A DNA stretch of 64,000 nucleotides from Arthrobacter sp. SW1 (GCF_001766675.1 NZ_MJLT01000012.1:124001-188000), one strand, 5' to 3'. Positions 16,056 through 26,177 are shown, counted from the first letter of the stretch. Program-made: numbers and translations. Notes: generated by a model not told the origin, from the letters alone.

Positions 16056-17459
16056 ATGAACGTTCAGCAGTCCTTCGCACGCCGCGGTTTCCTCCGTGGT
16101 GCGCTTGCCACCGCCGTGCTGGCACCGATGGGCGGAGCCCTGGCTTCCTGCGCGTCCGGCGGCACTGCTCCCGCCGGCCCCACCGGGCAGGTGTCGGAGA
16201 ACAATCCGTTCGGTGTGCCGGACAAGTCCACCCTTGACGCGGTGATCTTCAAGGGCGGCTACGGCATCGACTACGTGGAGTTCGCCGGCAAGCTCTACGA
16301 GAAGAACCTGCCCGGGTCGACGGCCAAGATCAGCCCCTCCACGGCCATCTCCGCCGAACTCCAGCCGCGCTTTGCCGGCGGCAACCCGCCGGACCTCGTG
16401 GACAACTCCGGTGCGCAGTCCATCGGCATCAGCACCATCCTGGCCCAGCTGGAAGACCTGCAGCCCGTGGTGGATGCCAAGAACCTCGAAGGCGTGCCGA
16501 TCAAGGACACCCTCTACGAAGGCGTCCTTGCCCCGGGTACCTTCGACGGCAAGCTGGTAGCCATCAACTACGTGCTCACCCTCTTCGGTGTCTGGTACTC
16601 CTCCTCGCTCTTCGAAGCCAACGGCTGGGCTCCGCCGAAGACCTGGGACGAAGCCTTCGAACTCGGCGAAAAGGCCAAGGCCAAGGGCAAGTACCTGTTC
16701 CTGTGGGGCAAGGAAGCCGCCAGCTACTACCTGGAGCTTGCGCTGTCCTCGGCCATCAAGGAAGGCGGCGACGAAGTCCGCGTGGCCTTGGAAAACCTCA
16801 AGGAAGACAGCTGGAAGCACCCGGCCCTCACCAAGGTCTTCGAAGCCCTGGACAAGCACGTCAAGGCCGGGCACTTCAAGCCGGGCGGCTCCGGCACGGC
16901 CTTCACCGCAGCGCAGGCCCAGTGGTCCAACAACCAGGACGCCCTGCTCTACCCGTCCGGCTCCTGGATCGAAAACGAAATGAAGGACCAGACCAAGGCC
17001 GACTTCAAGATGATGGGCGCACCGGTGCCCACCGTCACCACCAGCCCCAAGATGCCGTACGAGGCCCTGCACTCCGGCGGCGGCGAGCCGTTCATCGTTC
17101 CGTCCCAGGCCAAGAACAAGGCCGCTGGCAAGGAACTGCTGCGCGTCATGCTCTCCAAGGAAGCTGCTGCGAACTTCGCCAAGACCAAGCTGGCCCCCAC
17201 GGTCGTCAAGGACACTGTTCCCGCGGACGGCTTCGGTTCCACCGCCCTGGTTTCCCAGACCAAGATGCTCGAAGCTGCCGGCAAGAACGTCTTCAACTGG
17301 CAGTTCCTGGACCTCTACGGCATGAACAAGGATGTGCTGGTTGTCTGGAACGCCTTCCTGGACGGCAAGTCGAACGCCGCCAAGCTGGCCGAGGACATGC
17401 AGAAGATGTCGGACAAGATCCGCAACGATGCCTCCATCAAGAAGGTTGAAATTAAGTGA
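16056..17459 (+). CDS. ngcE: Sugar-binding lipoprotein, NgcE-like (N-acetylglucosamine/diacetylchitobiose)
   Basis: The 467-residue solute-binding protein starts at 16056 (GGAGGG upstream) and has a Tat-type leader with RR at residues 9-10 (ARRGFLRG), then a lipobox LASC with Cys32. It should be exported folded and lipid-anchored. The mature part is a type 1 extracellular solute-binding domain. The early VIFKGGYGIDYVEF, the FAGGNPPDLVDNSG segment, and LPSGSWI-type hinge YPSGSWIENEM match NgcE proteins of actinobacteria as I know them. Two permease genes follow with overlaps, and no ATPase is present. The substrate is a family-based inference. Confidence 0.75.
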   Translation: MNVQQSFARRGFLRGALATAVLAPMGGALASCASGGTAPAGPTGQVSENNPFGVPDKSTLDAVIFKGGYGIDYVEFAGKLYEKNLPGSTAKISPSTAISAELQPRFAGGNPPDLVDNSGAQSIGISTILAQLEDLQPVVDAKNLEGVPIKDTLYEGVLAPGTFDGKLVAINYVLTLFGVWYSSSLFEANGWAPPKTWDEAFELGEKAKAKGKYLFLWGKEAASYYLELALSSAIKEGGDEVRVALENLKEDSWKHPALTKVFEALDKHVKAGHFKPGGSGTAFTAAQAQWSNNQDALLYPSGSWIENEMKDQTKADFKMMGAPVPTVTTSPKMPYEALHSGGGEPFIVPSQAKNKAAGKELLRVMLSKEAAANFAKTKLAPTVVKDTVPADGFGSTALVSQTKMLEAAGKNVFNWQFLDLYGMNKDVLVVWNAFLDGKSNAAKLAEDMQKMSDKIRNDASIKKVEIK

Positions 17460-18451
17460 CCTTGCCCCCAGCAACCGTTTCCACGCGCGGTGGTGGCCTG
17501 TCCACCGCCGCGCGCGGGCGGCGCAAGCCGTCCTTGGACCGGATCTCCTTCATGGCGGTGTTCCTCGGAATCCCGCTGGCGATCTACCTCCTGTTTGTCA
17601 TCTGGCCGTTCCTGCAGGCGTTCTTCTACTCCCTGACGGACTGGTCCGGCTTCAGCCCCAGTTTCAACTTCGTGGGCCTGGACAACTACGCCCGCATCTT
17701 CACGGATGACCTCTTCCTGAAGGCACTGGGCAACAACATCATCCTGTTGATCGTCGTTCCCCTCGTCACCGTGGTCCTGAGCCTCATCCTGGCCACGCTC
17801 GTGACGGTCGGCGGCAGCAGCAAGGGCCAGATCAAGGGCCTGAAGAACTCCAGCTTCTACCGCGTGGTCTCCTTCTTCCCGTACACCATTCCCGCCGTCG
17901 CCATCGGCATCATGTGGGGGCAGATCTACGATCCCTCCGGCGGCCTGCTCAACGGCATCCTCAACGGCCTTGGCCTGAACTTCAAGGACTACGCCTGGCT
18001 GGGCAACGCCTCCACGGCCATGTGGTGCTCCATTTTCGTGATCATCTGGGGCTTCGTGGGCTTCTACATGGTCCTCTTCATCGCCGGCATCAAGGGCATC
18101 CCCTCGGAGATCTTCGAAGCTGCCCGCATCGACGGCGCCGGCCGCCTGCGTACCGCGCTCAGCATCACCATCCCGATGATCCGCGACAACATCCAGACGG
18201 CCTACGTCTACCTGGGCATCTTCGCCCTGGACGCCTTCGTCTACATGGCTTCCCTGTTCCCCAACGCAGGCGGCCCCGAAAACACCACGCTGGTCATGTC
18301 CCAGCAGCTCTTCTTCACCGCCTTCCAGCGCGGCCAGTTCGGCATGGCGACCGCCATGGGCGTGGTCCTCGCGGTGGCAACCCTGATCTTCTCCGGCCTC
18401 GTGTTCCTGGTGAACAAGCTGACCGGCGGTTCCGATGGAGGCCGGCTGTGA
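17456..18451 (+). CDS. ngcF: ABC sugar transporter permease, NgcF-like
   Basis: The 331-residue MalF-type permease has about six membrane helices and the EAA loop (EIFEAARIDGAGRLRTALSI), which contacts the ATPase. GTG 17456 overlaps the ngcE stop by four bases (GTGA). It pairs with the next gene as the heterodimeric channel. Confidence 0.8.
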   Translation: MTLPPATVSTRGGGLSTAARGRRKPSLDRISFMAVFLGIPLAIYLLFVIWPFLQAFFYSLTDWSGFSPSFNFVGLDNYARIFTDDLFLKALGNNIILLIVVPLVTVVLSLILATLVTVGGSSKGQIKGLKNSSFYRVVSFFPYTIPAVAIGIMWGQIYDPSGGLLNGILNGLGLNFKDYAWLGNASTAMWCSIFVIIWGFVGFYMVLFIAGIKGIPSEIFEAARIDGAGRLRTALSITIPMIRDNIQTAYVYLGIFALDAFVYMASLFPNAGGPENTTLVMSQQLFFTAFQRGQFGMATAMGVVLAVATLIFSGLVFLVNKLTGGSDGGRL

Positions 18452-19341
18452 CCCTTCTCAAGCAACAACGGGTATCCGCCCCCGCCGGCCACGTGGAGCG
18501 CGAAGCGAAGACCACCGCCGGGGACAAGGCAGTAGCCGCCACCTCGCACGTGGTCCTGGCCATCTGGTCCGCGATCGTGGTCCTGCCGCTGCTGTGGACC
18601 TTCATGTCCTCCTTCAAGACCTCCAACGAGATCTTCGCCTCCCCGTTTGCCCTCCCGGGCAGCTGGAAGCTGGACAACTACATCAAGGCCTGGTCCGAGG
18701 CCGGCATCGGTGCGGCGTTCATGAACTCGGTGATCGTCGTGTGTGTATCGCTCGTGCTCGTGATGCTCCTCGGCTCCATGTGCGCCTACGTCCTGGCCCG
18801 CTTCACCTTTCCCGGCAGCAAGCTCATCTACGTGCTGATGCTCGCAGGCCTCACCTTCCCGGTATTCCTGGCCATGGTTCCGTTGTTCGGTGTCCTCAAG
18901 GGCATGGGCCTGCTGAACCAGCTGCCCGGCGTGATCATCACCTATGTGGCGTTCGCGCTGCCCTTCACCGTGTTCTTCCTGTTCTCCTTCTTCAAGAACC
19001 TTCCCGGCGAAATCGCCGAGGCCGCGGCGATCGACGGCGCCGGCGAATGGCGCACCTTCTTCCAGATCATGCTGCCCATGGCCAAGCCCGGCCTGGCCTC
19101 CGTAGCGATCTTCAACTTCCTGGGCCTGTGGAACCAGTTCCTCATCCCGGTCACCATCAATGCCGGCGGCCCGAAGGTCCTGTCCCAGGAACTCGCGGCT
19201 TTCGCCAGCCAGATGGGTTACGCAGTGGACTTCGGCGCTCTGTTCGCCGCTGTCACCGTCACGGTCATCCCGGTGCTGATTGCGTACATCCTGTTCCAGC
19301 GCCAGCTGCAGGGTTCGGTGTCGCAGGGCACCTCCCGCTAG
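18448..19341 (+). CDS. ngcG: ABC sugar transporter permease, NgcG-like
   Basis: The 297-residue MalG-type permease has six helices and the EAA loop EIAEAAAIDGAGEWRTFFQI. GTG 18448 overlaps the ngcF stop by four bases; the frame stays open further upstream but inside ngcF and without similarity. As in other CUT1 systems of actinobacteria, a shared ATPase (MsiK type) encoded elsewhere is needed. A hairpin follows the stop. Confidence 0.8.
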   Translation: MTLLKQQRVSAPAGHVEREAKTTAGDKAVAATSHVVLAIWSAIVVLPLLWTFMSSFKTSNEIFASPFALPGSWKLDNYIKAWSEAGIGAAFMNSVIVVCVSLVLVMLLGSMCAYVLARFTFPGSKLIYVLMLAGLTFPVFLAMVPLFGVLKGMGLLNQLPGVIITYVAFALPFTVFFLFSFFKNLPGEIAEAAAIDGAGEWRTFFQIMLPMAKPGLASVAIFNFLGLWNQFLIPVTINAGGPKVLSQELAAFASQMGYAVDFGALFAAVTVTVIPVLIAYILFQRQLQGSVSQGTSR

Positions 19342-19363
19342 GCGGACTTGCAGGACCAAACGC

Positions 19364-19403
19364 ACGACGGCGGCTCCCACCTTCCGGTGGGGGCCGCCGT
19401 CGT
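19364..19403. terminator. Hairpin after the ngc operon
   Basis: 18-base arms (19364-19381, 19386-19403) with one wobble pair and a four-base loop. The following bases are CGTCC rather than T, so termination efficiency is uncertain. Confidence 0.6.
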
Positions 19404-19430
19404 CGTCCGGCTGATGGCAGGATGGGGTCC

Positions 19431-19751
19431 ATGATCTTCATCGTCGTCAAATTCAAGACCAAGCCCGAATGGACCGAACGCTGGCTGGAGCTCGTGGCCG
19501 ATTTCACCGAGGCCACCCGTGCCGAGCCGGGCAACCTGTGGTTCGACTGGTCCCGCAGTGTCGATGATCCCCACGAGTTCGTGCTGGTGGAAGCCTTCAA
19601 GGACGACGCCGCGGGGGACCACGTCAACAGCGATCACTTCAAGAAGGCCATGGCGGATATGCCGCAGGCCCTCGCAGAGACCCCGCGGATCGTCAGCCGC
19701 CAGATCGACGGCGAAGGCTGGGACCTGATGGGCGAGCTCCACATCGGCTAA
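19431..19751 (+). CDS. Antibiotic-biosynthesis-monooxygenase (ABM) domain protein
   Basis: The 106-residue protein is one ABM ferredoxin-like domain. It opens MIFIVVKFKTKPEWTERWLE and continues with FTEATRAEPGNLWFDWSRS, FVLVEAFKDDAAGDHVNSDH and FKKAMADMP. These small dimers include quinol monooxygenases and detoxifying enzymes related to YgiN. The start at 19431 is the first Met of the domain. Specific substrate unknown. Confidence 0.8.
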   Translation: MIFIVVKFKTKPEWTERWLELVADFTEATRAEPGNLWFDWSRSVDDPHEFVLVEAFKDDAAGDHVNSDHFKKAMADMPQALAETPRIVSRQIDGEGWDLMGELHIG

Positions 19752-19764
19752 GGGGCACGTCACC

Positions 19765-20058
19765 ATGTGGATTGGCTGGATCGAGTTCGACATCCTCCTG
19801 GGCGATGTGCACAGCCTCAAGGAGAAGCGCTCCGTGGTGCGGCCGCTGATCGCCGAGATCAAGCGACGCTTCGAGGTGTCCGTCGCCGAAACCGGTACGC
19901 AGGAGCAGCACCGCCGGGTGCTGCTCGGGGCGGCGTTGGTGTCCGCGGACCACGGGCACCTCGTTGAGGTGCTCGACGCCGTCGAACGCCTGGTTGCCGG
20001 GCGCCCGGAAATCGAGCTGCTCAGCGCTCGCCGCCGCGACCTCCACAGCGAGGATTAA
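19765..20058 (+). CDS. DUF503 family protein (YlxP-like)
   Basis: The 97-residue protein has the DUF503 pattern: a strand with ending GDVHSLKEKRSVVRPLIAEI, then FEVSVAETGTQEQHRRVLLG and a C-terminal helix. In Firmicutes, a relative (YlxP) lies near rbfA; here it stands apart. Function is not established. It ends just before a 25-bp inverted repeat that separates it from convergent purL. Confidence 0.85.
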   Translation: MWIGWIEFDILLGDVHSLKEKRSVVRPLIAEIKRRFEVSVAETGTQEQHRRVLLGAALVSADHGHLVEVLDAVERLVAGRPEIELLSARRRDLHSED

Positions 20059-20062
20059 ACAG

Positions 20063-20125
20063 CAACGCGGGGTCACTTACGGCCCATCCCGAGGGGATTT
20101 ATGGGCCGTAAGTGACCCCGCGTTG
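20063..20125. repeat. 25-bp perfect inverted repeat between convergent DUF503 gene and purL
   Basis: Arms 20063-20087 and 20101-20125 are exact complements with a 13-base loop. No T-run follows. It occupies the convergent gap like the palindrome at 5980-6040. Confidence 0.9.
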
Positions 20126-20144
20126 GGGCTACGGAAGGGTGAGG

Positions 20145-22454
20145 CTAGCCGAAGTACTTCGGCAGGGTGCCTTCGTGCGCTTCGCGGAGGGCGTCCAGGG
20201 ACATGGCCTCCACACCGTTGATCTCCAGCGCGTTGGAGGCTGCGTCCACCACGCCGATGCGCAGGTGGGCGAAGCCGCGGGCGGTGCACATGTCCTTGAA
20301 GCGGACCTCTTCGGAGCGCGGCACGGACACGATGGCACGGGCCTGGGATTCGGAGAACAGGGCCGTGAACAGGTCCACGCCGTCGCGCTCCAGCAGTTCC
20401 TCGAGGGCGATCCGGGCGCCGACGCCGTAACGCAGGGCGGATTCGACCAAGCCGGCGGCGAGGCCGCCCTCGGAGAGGTCGTGCGCGGAGTCCACCATGC
20501 CGTCACGGCTGGCGTTGATCAGGATCTCGCCCAGCTCACGCTCGGCAGCGAGGTCCACGCGCGGCGGCAGGCCGCCGAGGTGTCCGCGCAGCTTGGCCCA
20601 TTCCGAACCGTCCAGCTCGTCCGCGGTGGTGCCCAGCAGGTAGATGGCCTGGCCGTCTTCCTTCCAGCCCGACGGCGTACGGCGGGCGACGTCGTCGAGC
20701 TTGCCGAGGACTGCAACCACAGGGGAGGGGTGGATCGGCGTGGTGCCCGTCTGGTTGTACAGCGAGACGTTGCCGCCGGTGACCGGGACGCCCAGCTCCA
20801 TGCAGGCATCGGACAGGCCACGGATGGACTCGGCCAGCTGCCACATGACGTCCGGGTCCTCGGGGGAACCGAAGTTCAGACAGTCGGAGACAGCCATCGG
20901 CACGGCGCCGGAGGTGGCCACGTTGCGGTAGGCCTCGGCCAGGGCCAGCTGTGCGCCGTTGTACGGGTCCAGGTAGGTGTAGCGGCCGTTGGCGTCGGTG
21001 GCCAGGGCAACGCCCAGGCCGGTCTTCTCGTCAACGCGGACCACGCCGGCGTCGTCCGGGAATGCCATGGCGGTGTTGCCGCCAACGTAGCGGTCGTACT
21101 GCTTGGTGATCCAGGACTTGTCGCACATGTTCGGGCTGGCAACCAGCTCGGTGACGGCGGCGGCCAGCTCGGCCGGTGCGGCGGGGCGGCCGGCGTCGGC
21201 TGCGGAGCCGGTGAAGTGGTCCGCCTGTAGGGCGTCCTGCCAGGACGGGCGGGCGTACGGGCGGTCGTAGACCGGGCCGTCATGGGCAACGGTGCGGGGA
21301 TCGACGTCGACGATCACCTCGCCTTCCCAGGTGATGATGAGGCGGCCGGTATCGGTCACCTCGCCCAGCCAGGCGTATTCCACGGCCCACTTGTCCATCA
21401 CGGCTTCGAACGCTTCCACGTTCTCCGGGGTGACGACGGCCATCATGCGTTCCTGCGACTCGGACATCAGGATTTCGCCCGGGGTCAGCGTGGGGTCGCG
21501 GAGCAGCACGTTGGTCAGCTCAACCTGCATGCCGCCGTCGCCGTTGGAGGCGAGTTCGGAGGTGGCGCAGGAGATGCCGGCGGCACCGAGGTCCTGGATG
21601 CCTTCAACCAGGGAGCCCTTGAAGAGCTCGAGGCAGCACTCGATGAGCACCTTCTCGGCGAAGGGGTCGCCCACCTGGACGGCGGGGCGCTTGGACGGCT
21701 TGGTGTCGTCGAAGGACTCGGAGGCCAGTACGGAGGCGCCGCCGATTCCGTCGCCGCCGGTACGCGCACCGAAGAGGACCACCTTGTTGCCCTTGCCGGA
21801 GGCATTGGCCAGGCGGATGTCCTCGTGGCGCATGACGCCGACAGCCAGGGCGTTGACCAGCGGGTTGCCCTGGTAGACGGAGTCGAAGACCATTTCGCCG
21901 CCGATGTTCGGCAGGCCCAGCGAGTTGCCGTAGCCGCCGATGCCGGCCACGGCGCCGTGCATGACGCGGGCGGTGTCCGGGTGGTCGATCTCGCCGAAGC
22001 GCAGCGGGTCCATGACGGCGACCGGGCGGGCACCCATGGAGATGATGTCGCGGACGATGCCGCCGATGCCGGTCGCGGCACCCTGGTAGGGCTCAACGAA
22101 CGACGGCGAGTTGTGCGACTCGATCTTGAAGGTGACGGCCCAGCCGTCCCCCAGGTTGGTGACGCCGGCGTTTTCGCCGATGCCCACCAGCATGTCCTTC
22201 TTCATTTCCTCGGTGACCTTCTGGCCGAACTGGCGCAGGTGGTTCTTGGAGGACTTGTAGGAGCAGTGCTCGCTCCACATGACGGAGTACATGGCCAGTT
22301 CGGCGCCGGTGGGGCGGCGGCCCAGGACCTTGACGATCTCCTCGAATTCGTTCTGCTTCAGGCCGAGTTCGGCCCAGGGCAGTTCGGTGTCCGGGGTGTT
22401 CGCAGCGTTCTCGACGGTGTCGATGTTGAACTTCTTGTTCGTCTCCGTGGTCAC
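20145..22454 (-). CDS. purL: Phosphoribosylformylglycinamidine synthase, PurL subunit
   Basis: The 769-residue synthetase subunit converts FGAR to FGAM with ATP and ammonia from PurQ in purine synthesis. It has the small-type PurL features. These include [12 protein letters not shown] near residue 66, the [20 protein letters not shown] loop, [16 protein letters not shown], and a second half with LNFGSPEDP and [18 protein letters not shown] 22454 overlaps the purQ stop (GTGA), consistent with coupled synthesis of the complex. Confidence 0.97.
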   Translation of the reverse strand: MTTETNKKFNIDTVENAANTPDTELPWAELGLKQNEFEEIVKVLGRRPTGAELAMYSVMWSEHCSYKSSKNHLRQFGQKVTEEMKKDMLVGIGENAGVTNLGDGWAVTFKIESHNSPSFVEPYQGAATGIGGIVRDIISMGARPVAVMDPLRFGEIDHPDTARVMHGAVAGIGGYGNSLGLPNIGGEMVFDSVYQGNPLVNALAVGVMRHEDIRLANASGKGNKVVLFGARTGGDGIGGASVLASESFDDTKPSKRPAVQVGDPFAEKVLIECCLELFKGSLVEGIQDLGAAGISCATSELASNGDGGMQVELTNVLLRDPTLTPGEILMSESQERMMAVVTPENVEAFEAVMDKWAVEYAWLGEVTDTGRLIITWEGEVIVDVDPRTVAHDGPVYDRPYARPSWQDALQADHFTGSAADAGRPAAPAELAAAVTELVASPNMCDKSWITKQYDRYVGGNTAMAFPDDAGVVRVDEKTGLGVALATDANGRYTYLDPYNGAQLALAEAYRNVATSGAVPMAVSDCLNFGSPEDPDVMWQLAESIRGLSDACMELGVPVTGGNVSLYNQTGTTPIHPSPVVAVLGKLDDVARRTPSGWKEDGQAIYLLGTTADELDGSEWAKLRGHLGGLPPRVDLAAERELGEILINASRDGMVDSAHDLSEGGLAAGLVESALRYGVGARIALEELLERDGVDLFTALFSESQARAIVSVPRSEEVRFKDMCTARGFAHLRIGVVDAASNALEINGVEAMSLDALREAHEGTLPKYFG

Positions 22455-23206
22455 TTGGCGCCTCCCACAATCTTGTTCAAAACGGAGGTGAAGAAACCGA
22501 GGCCGTCCGTGCCGCCGTTGGACTCCGGGCCGAAGCCGGATTCCACTGCGTGCTCCGGGTGCGGCATGAGGCCCACCACGTTGCCGGCCGCGTTGGTGAT
22601 GCCGGCGATGTCGCGGCGGGAGCCGTTCGGGTTGAAGCCCACGTAGCGGAAGGCGACGCGGCCTTCGCCCTCAAGCTCGTCGAGGGTCTTTTCGTCGGCG
22701 ATGTACTGGCCGTCCTGGTTCTTCAACGGAACCAGGATTTCCTGGCCGGCGGCGTAGTCGGCGGTCCAGGCGGTGGTGTTGTTCTCCACGCGCAGCACCT
22801 GGTCCCGGCAGAGGAACTTCAGGTGGTCGTTCTTGATCATCGAACCGGGCAGCAGGTGCGATTCGGTGAGGATCTGGAAGCCGTTGCAGATGCCGAGGAC
22901 CGGCAGCTTGGCGTCCGAGTTGGCGGCGTCGATGATCTTGGACATCAGGGGCGCGAAGCGCGAAATGGCGCCGGCGCGCAGGTAGTCGCCGTAGGAGAAA
23001 CCGCCCGGGATCACCACTGCGTCGACGTCGGCAAGTTCGGTGTCGGCATGCCAGAGCGCGACGGCGGTGCCGCCTGCGAGGCGGACGGCACGGGCGGCGT
23101 CGCGGTCGTCAAGGGTGCCGGGGAAGGTGACGACGCCGATTTTCGCGCCGTCCAGCCGGGAGTCGGCGGCCACGGGGGCTTCGCCGATCAGGGGAAGTTC
23201 AGTCAT
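22451..23206 (-). CDS. purQ: Phosphoribosylformylglycinamidine synthase, PurQ glutaminase
   Basis: The 251-residue class I glutamine amidotransferase supplies ammonia to PurL. The catalytic Cys lies in [11 protein letters not shown] and the His/Glu pair near the C-terminus in [28 protein letters not shown] is the PurQ signature. It lies one base after purS and overlaps purL. Confidence 0.97.
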   Translation of the reverse strand: MTELPLIGEAPVAADSRLDGAKIGVVTFPGTLDDRDAARAVRLAGGTAVALWHADTELADVDAVVIPGGFSYGDYLRAGAISRFAPLMSKIIDAANSDAKLPVLGICNGFQILTESHLLPGSMIKNDHLKFLCRDQVLRVENNTTAWTADYAAGQEILVPLKNQDGQYIADEKTLDELEGEGRVAFRYVGFNPNGSRRDIAGITNAAGNVVGLMPHPEHAVESGFGPESNGGTDGLGFFTSVLNKIVGGAK

Positions 23207-23207
23207 G

Positions 23208-23459
23208 TCAGGCCTCGACGACCTCGACGTTGACGACGTCTTCGATGACCGGGTTGGACAGCAGGGTTTCTGCTGCTTCGCGTGCCTGCGCGAGGATGGC
23301 GTCGGTCACCTCGCCGTCGACGGTCAGTTCGAAGCGCTTGCCCTGGCGGACTGCGCTAAAGCTGGTGAAGCCGAGGCGGGGCAGTGCTCCCACGATCGCC
23401 TTCCCCTGCGGGTCCAGAATCTCGGGCTTGGGCATGACGTCGACGACGATCCGGGGCAT
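23208..23459 (-). CDS. purS: Phosphoribosylformylglycinamidine synthase, PurS subunit
   Basis: The 83-residue protein bridges PurQ and PurL in the FGAM synthase complex. It begins [20 protein letters not shown] and ends with a short ferredoxin-like strand order. The start at 23459 has AGGAG upstream; the longer open frame has no similarity upstream. It is first gene of purSQL. Confidence 0.93.
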   Translation of the reverse strand: MPRIVVDVMPKPEILDPQGKAIVGALPRLGFTSFSAVRQGKRFELTVDGEVTDAILAQAREAAETLLSNPVIEDVVNVEVVEA

Positions 23460-23846
23460 CCGGTTACTCCTGTGCGTGAGCGTGTGGTTGAACCTGTTAA
23501 AGGCTTCCGCGGAGTGGTGCCGTCTCACGCCGATCCGCATCCAAACAGAGGTCAGCAGGGGGTCCGGCAACGGTGTTTGGTGCAGTGTGTCTTACGGATA
23601 AGGGGCGCTCCGCGAGCTTGCGTCTCCTATTCTACCGGCTGCGCGCGGTGCTTCATGCCTCCCCGTGGAGCGGTCGCGACGGCCGGTTTGGCACCTCCGG
23701 AATCCCGTGGCAGGGTGGGAAAGGCAGCCCTCCCGGGGCTATGACAGAAGCGCAAATCCATGTGACAGAAAATTCATGCGGCCACCTTCTTGTGACTATG
23801 ATTGTCATGTCATTCACATGATGGGGCAGAAGCAGGAGAGGGGCCG
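23460..23846. promoter_or_regulatory. 387-bp divergent region between purS and the GT2 gene
   Basis: On the minus strand TAGAAT (23629-23634) is a good -10 for purSQL, giving a leader of about 160 bases. The end near the GT2 gene is AT-rich (23755-23820). No PurR-box or riboswitch was recognised and no ORF here is credible. Confidence 0.4.
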
Positions 23847-26177
23847 ATGGCCCGCGACTATGGGACCGCAGACGCCGCCGAACGGGAAGTATTGGAGCTT
23901 TCCGAACAACTGAACTCCACGACGCACTGGTACACCCGCCGGCCCCGCAGAATCCCCGGGGTTCCGCGCCGCCGTGAGCAGCCTGCCGTGCATCCCGCCC
24001 CCGCTCCGGGAAGCATTTTCGGCGGAAACCTGGCCCTCGTCCTGACGGCGGTGGCTTGGCTGACGTATGTTTTCACCACCGCGTTCGGCCTCCTGCTGGC
24101 GCCCTCGGGTTCCCCGCCGGCGGCCTGGCTGGAAGCCGGACTGGCAGTCCTCCTGGTGACGTTGCTGACCTTCTCCGCCGTGTCCTACATCCTGGCCCGG
24201 AACGGTGCCTTGCGGCGTTTCCGTGCGCACCGCCCCTTCTCCAGCTCGGCCCTGCATGAACACTTCCGGCAGGTCCCGGCGTCGATGGCGGTCCTGGTTC
24301 CGTCCTACGCCGAAGAGCCGGACATCGTAGCGGCCACCCTGTTCTCTGCTGCCCTGCAGGAATTCCCCGATGTCTCGGTGGTGCTGCTGATCGACGACAA
24401 ACCGGAACCCGCGACGGCGGCGGATAGGGCCCGGCTGGAAGCCACCCGCCGGCTGCCCCTTGAGTTGGAGGAAAGGCTGCGCGGCCCGCGCGAAAGAGCC
24501 GAAGCCCTTGCCGGGCGCTTGAAATCCATCCATGCGGAGTCGACGTCGGACAAAGCGCCTGCCGCGTGCTGCGCTGACGCCGCGCGGGAGTTCGCCTCAG
24601 CCGCCTCCTGGCTCGAAAGCGCCGGGGCGTCCTGGCCGGTGACCTCCCACGAGGCCGCGTTCTTCGTACGGAATGTCCTCGGCTCGCTGGCCGAGGACTT
24701 CCGGGAGATCGCCGGTGCCCTGGATCTTGCCGCGAAGGCTCCGCGCCGTTTCCCGGTGACGAAGACCGCACTCGAGAACCTGGCCCGCAGGCTCCTCTGG
24801 GTGTTCCGGGCCCGCGTCACCTCGTTCGAGAGGAAGCTCTTCAGCCAGCTGTCCCATGAACCGAACAAGGCCATGAACCTGAATTCCTACATCGGGCTCA
24901 TGGGGGCCCGCTGGGATGTCCGGGTGCTGGGCGGTATCCCCGGCCAGATGCGTACAGGCGCCGGAACGGGGCGCCTGCCGGAAGACGGAACCCTCGAAGT
25001 TCCGGACGCGGACTATGTGCTCACGCTCGACGCCGACTCTGTGCTGCTTCCCGAGTACTGCCTGCGGCTCACCCGCGAACTCGAAGCCGCGGGCAACGAA
25101 CGCGTGGCGGTGATCCAGACGCCGTACTCCTCTTTCCCCGACGCCGCGAGCAAGATCGAGCACATCGCCGGCGCCACCACCGACCTCCAGCATCTCCAGC
25201 ACCAGGGCAAGACCTTCTTCGACGCCACCTACTGGGTGGGCGCAAACGCGATCATCAGGAAACGCGCACTCGAGGACATCGTCGAAACGGAGCACGCGGA
25301 TACGGGATCCTCTCCGCAGCAGCACGGGCAGCGGCCCCCGCTCAAACGGTACATCCAGGACCGCACGGTCATCGAGGACACTGAATCGAGCATCGACCTC
25401 GCCGCCAAGGGCTGGACCCTGATGAACTATCCCGAGCGGCTCAGCTACAGCGCCACCCCGCCGGACTTCGGTTCCTTGGTGGTGCAACGTCGTCGCTGGG
25501 CGAACGGCGGGCTGATCATCCTGCCGAAACTGCTCCGCACCTTCCACGAACGGCGGAAACTCAGCGAGCGGATCCGCTTCGGCGAGGTGCTCCTGCGCGT
25601 CGATTACCTCGCGTCCCTGGCCTGGAGCAGCCTGGGTGGAATCCTGCTGCTGTTGGTGCCGTTCGGCCGGCATCTGTTGAATCCGCTGGTCCTGGCCGTC
25701 GCCCTTCCGTATTTCGTGGTGATGGGAATGGACCTGCGGGCCCTTGGCTACCGCTTCAGCGATGTGCTGCGCATTTACGGCTTCAACCTGGTCCTGCTGC
25801 CCGTCAACGCCGCCGGAGTACTTACTTCGCTCCGGCAGGCGGCTACCGGCAAGAAGATCCCTTTCGCGCGGACACCGAAGATCAAGGACCGGACGGCGGC
25901 GCCGATGCCCTTCGTGGTGGCTCCGTACCTCCTGGTGCTGTGCTTGGTACTCCTGGGCCTGCGGCAGCTGGCACAGGAAGGCATCTTCTCCGCGATCTAC
26001 GCCTTTGGAACTGCCGCACTGGGCATGCTGGCCATCCACGCCTGCATCGGCTTCCGCAATTCCGTGGTCGATGTGGTGCTGGGCCTGAAGCTGCTGCGCA
26101 GGAACCTCCGCGTGAAGACGGCGCGCCGCGGACGGAACGGGGGGAGTGAAAGAGGGGAAGAACTGCTCGCCCGCTGA
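23847..26177 (+). CDS. Membrane glycosyltransferase family 2, cellulose-synthase-like
   Basis: The 776-residue enzyme should polymerise or transfer sugars at the membrane. It has two N-terminal helices (about 61-82 and 96-117). The GT2 domain opens MAVLVPSYAEEPDIV, with VVLLIDDKPEP near 184, a DAD metal motif at 395-397 (LTLDADSVL), YWVGANAIIRK, an IEDTESSIDLAAKGW acceptor motif and QRRRWANGG. C-terminal helices complete the channel. An Ala/Glu-rich helical insertion of about 150 residues separates the first two GT2 motifs. The start at 23847 follows AGGAGAGGGG; 23802 is in frame but has no site. No polymer operon surrounds it, so the product is unknown. Confidence 0.85.
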   Translation: MARDYGTADAAEREVLELSEQLNSTTHWYTRRPRRIPGVPRRREQPAVHPAPAPGSIFGGNLALVLTAVAWLTYVFTTAFGLLLAPSGSPPAAWLEAGLAVLLVTLLTFSAVSYILARNGALRRFRAHRPFSSSALHEHFRQVPASMAVLVPSYAEEPDIVAATLFSAALQEFPDVSVVLLIDDKPEPATAADRARLEATRRLPLELEERLRGPRERAEALAGRLKSIHAESTSDKAPAACCADAAREFASAASWLESAGASWPVTSHEAAFFVRNVLGSLAEDFREIAGALDLAAKAPRRFPVTKTALENLARRLLWVFRARVTSFERKLFSQLSHEPNKAMNLNSYIGLMGARWDVRVLGGIPGQMRTGAGTGRLPEDGTLEVPDADYVLTLDADSVLLPEYCLRLTRELEAAGNERVAVIQTPYSSFPDAASKIEHIAGATTDLQHLQHQGKTFFDATYWVGANAIIRKRALEDIVETEHADTGSSPQQHGQRPPLKRYIQDRTVIEDTESSIDLAAKGWTLMNYPERLSYSATPPDFGSLVVQRRRWANGGLIILPKLLRTFHERRKLSERIRFGEVLLRVDYLASLAWSSLGGILLLLVPFGRHLLNPLVLAVALPYFVVMGMDLRALGYRFSDVLRIYGFNLVLLPVNAAGVLTSLRQAATGKKIPFARTPKIKDRTAAPMPFVVAPYLLVLCLVLLGLRQLAQEGIFSAIYAFGTAALGMLAIHACIGFRNSVVDVVLGLKLLRRNLRVKTARRGRNGGSERGEELLAR

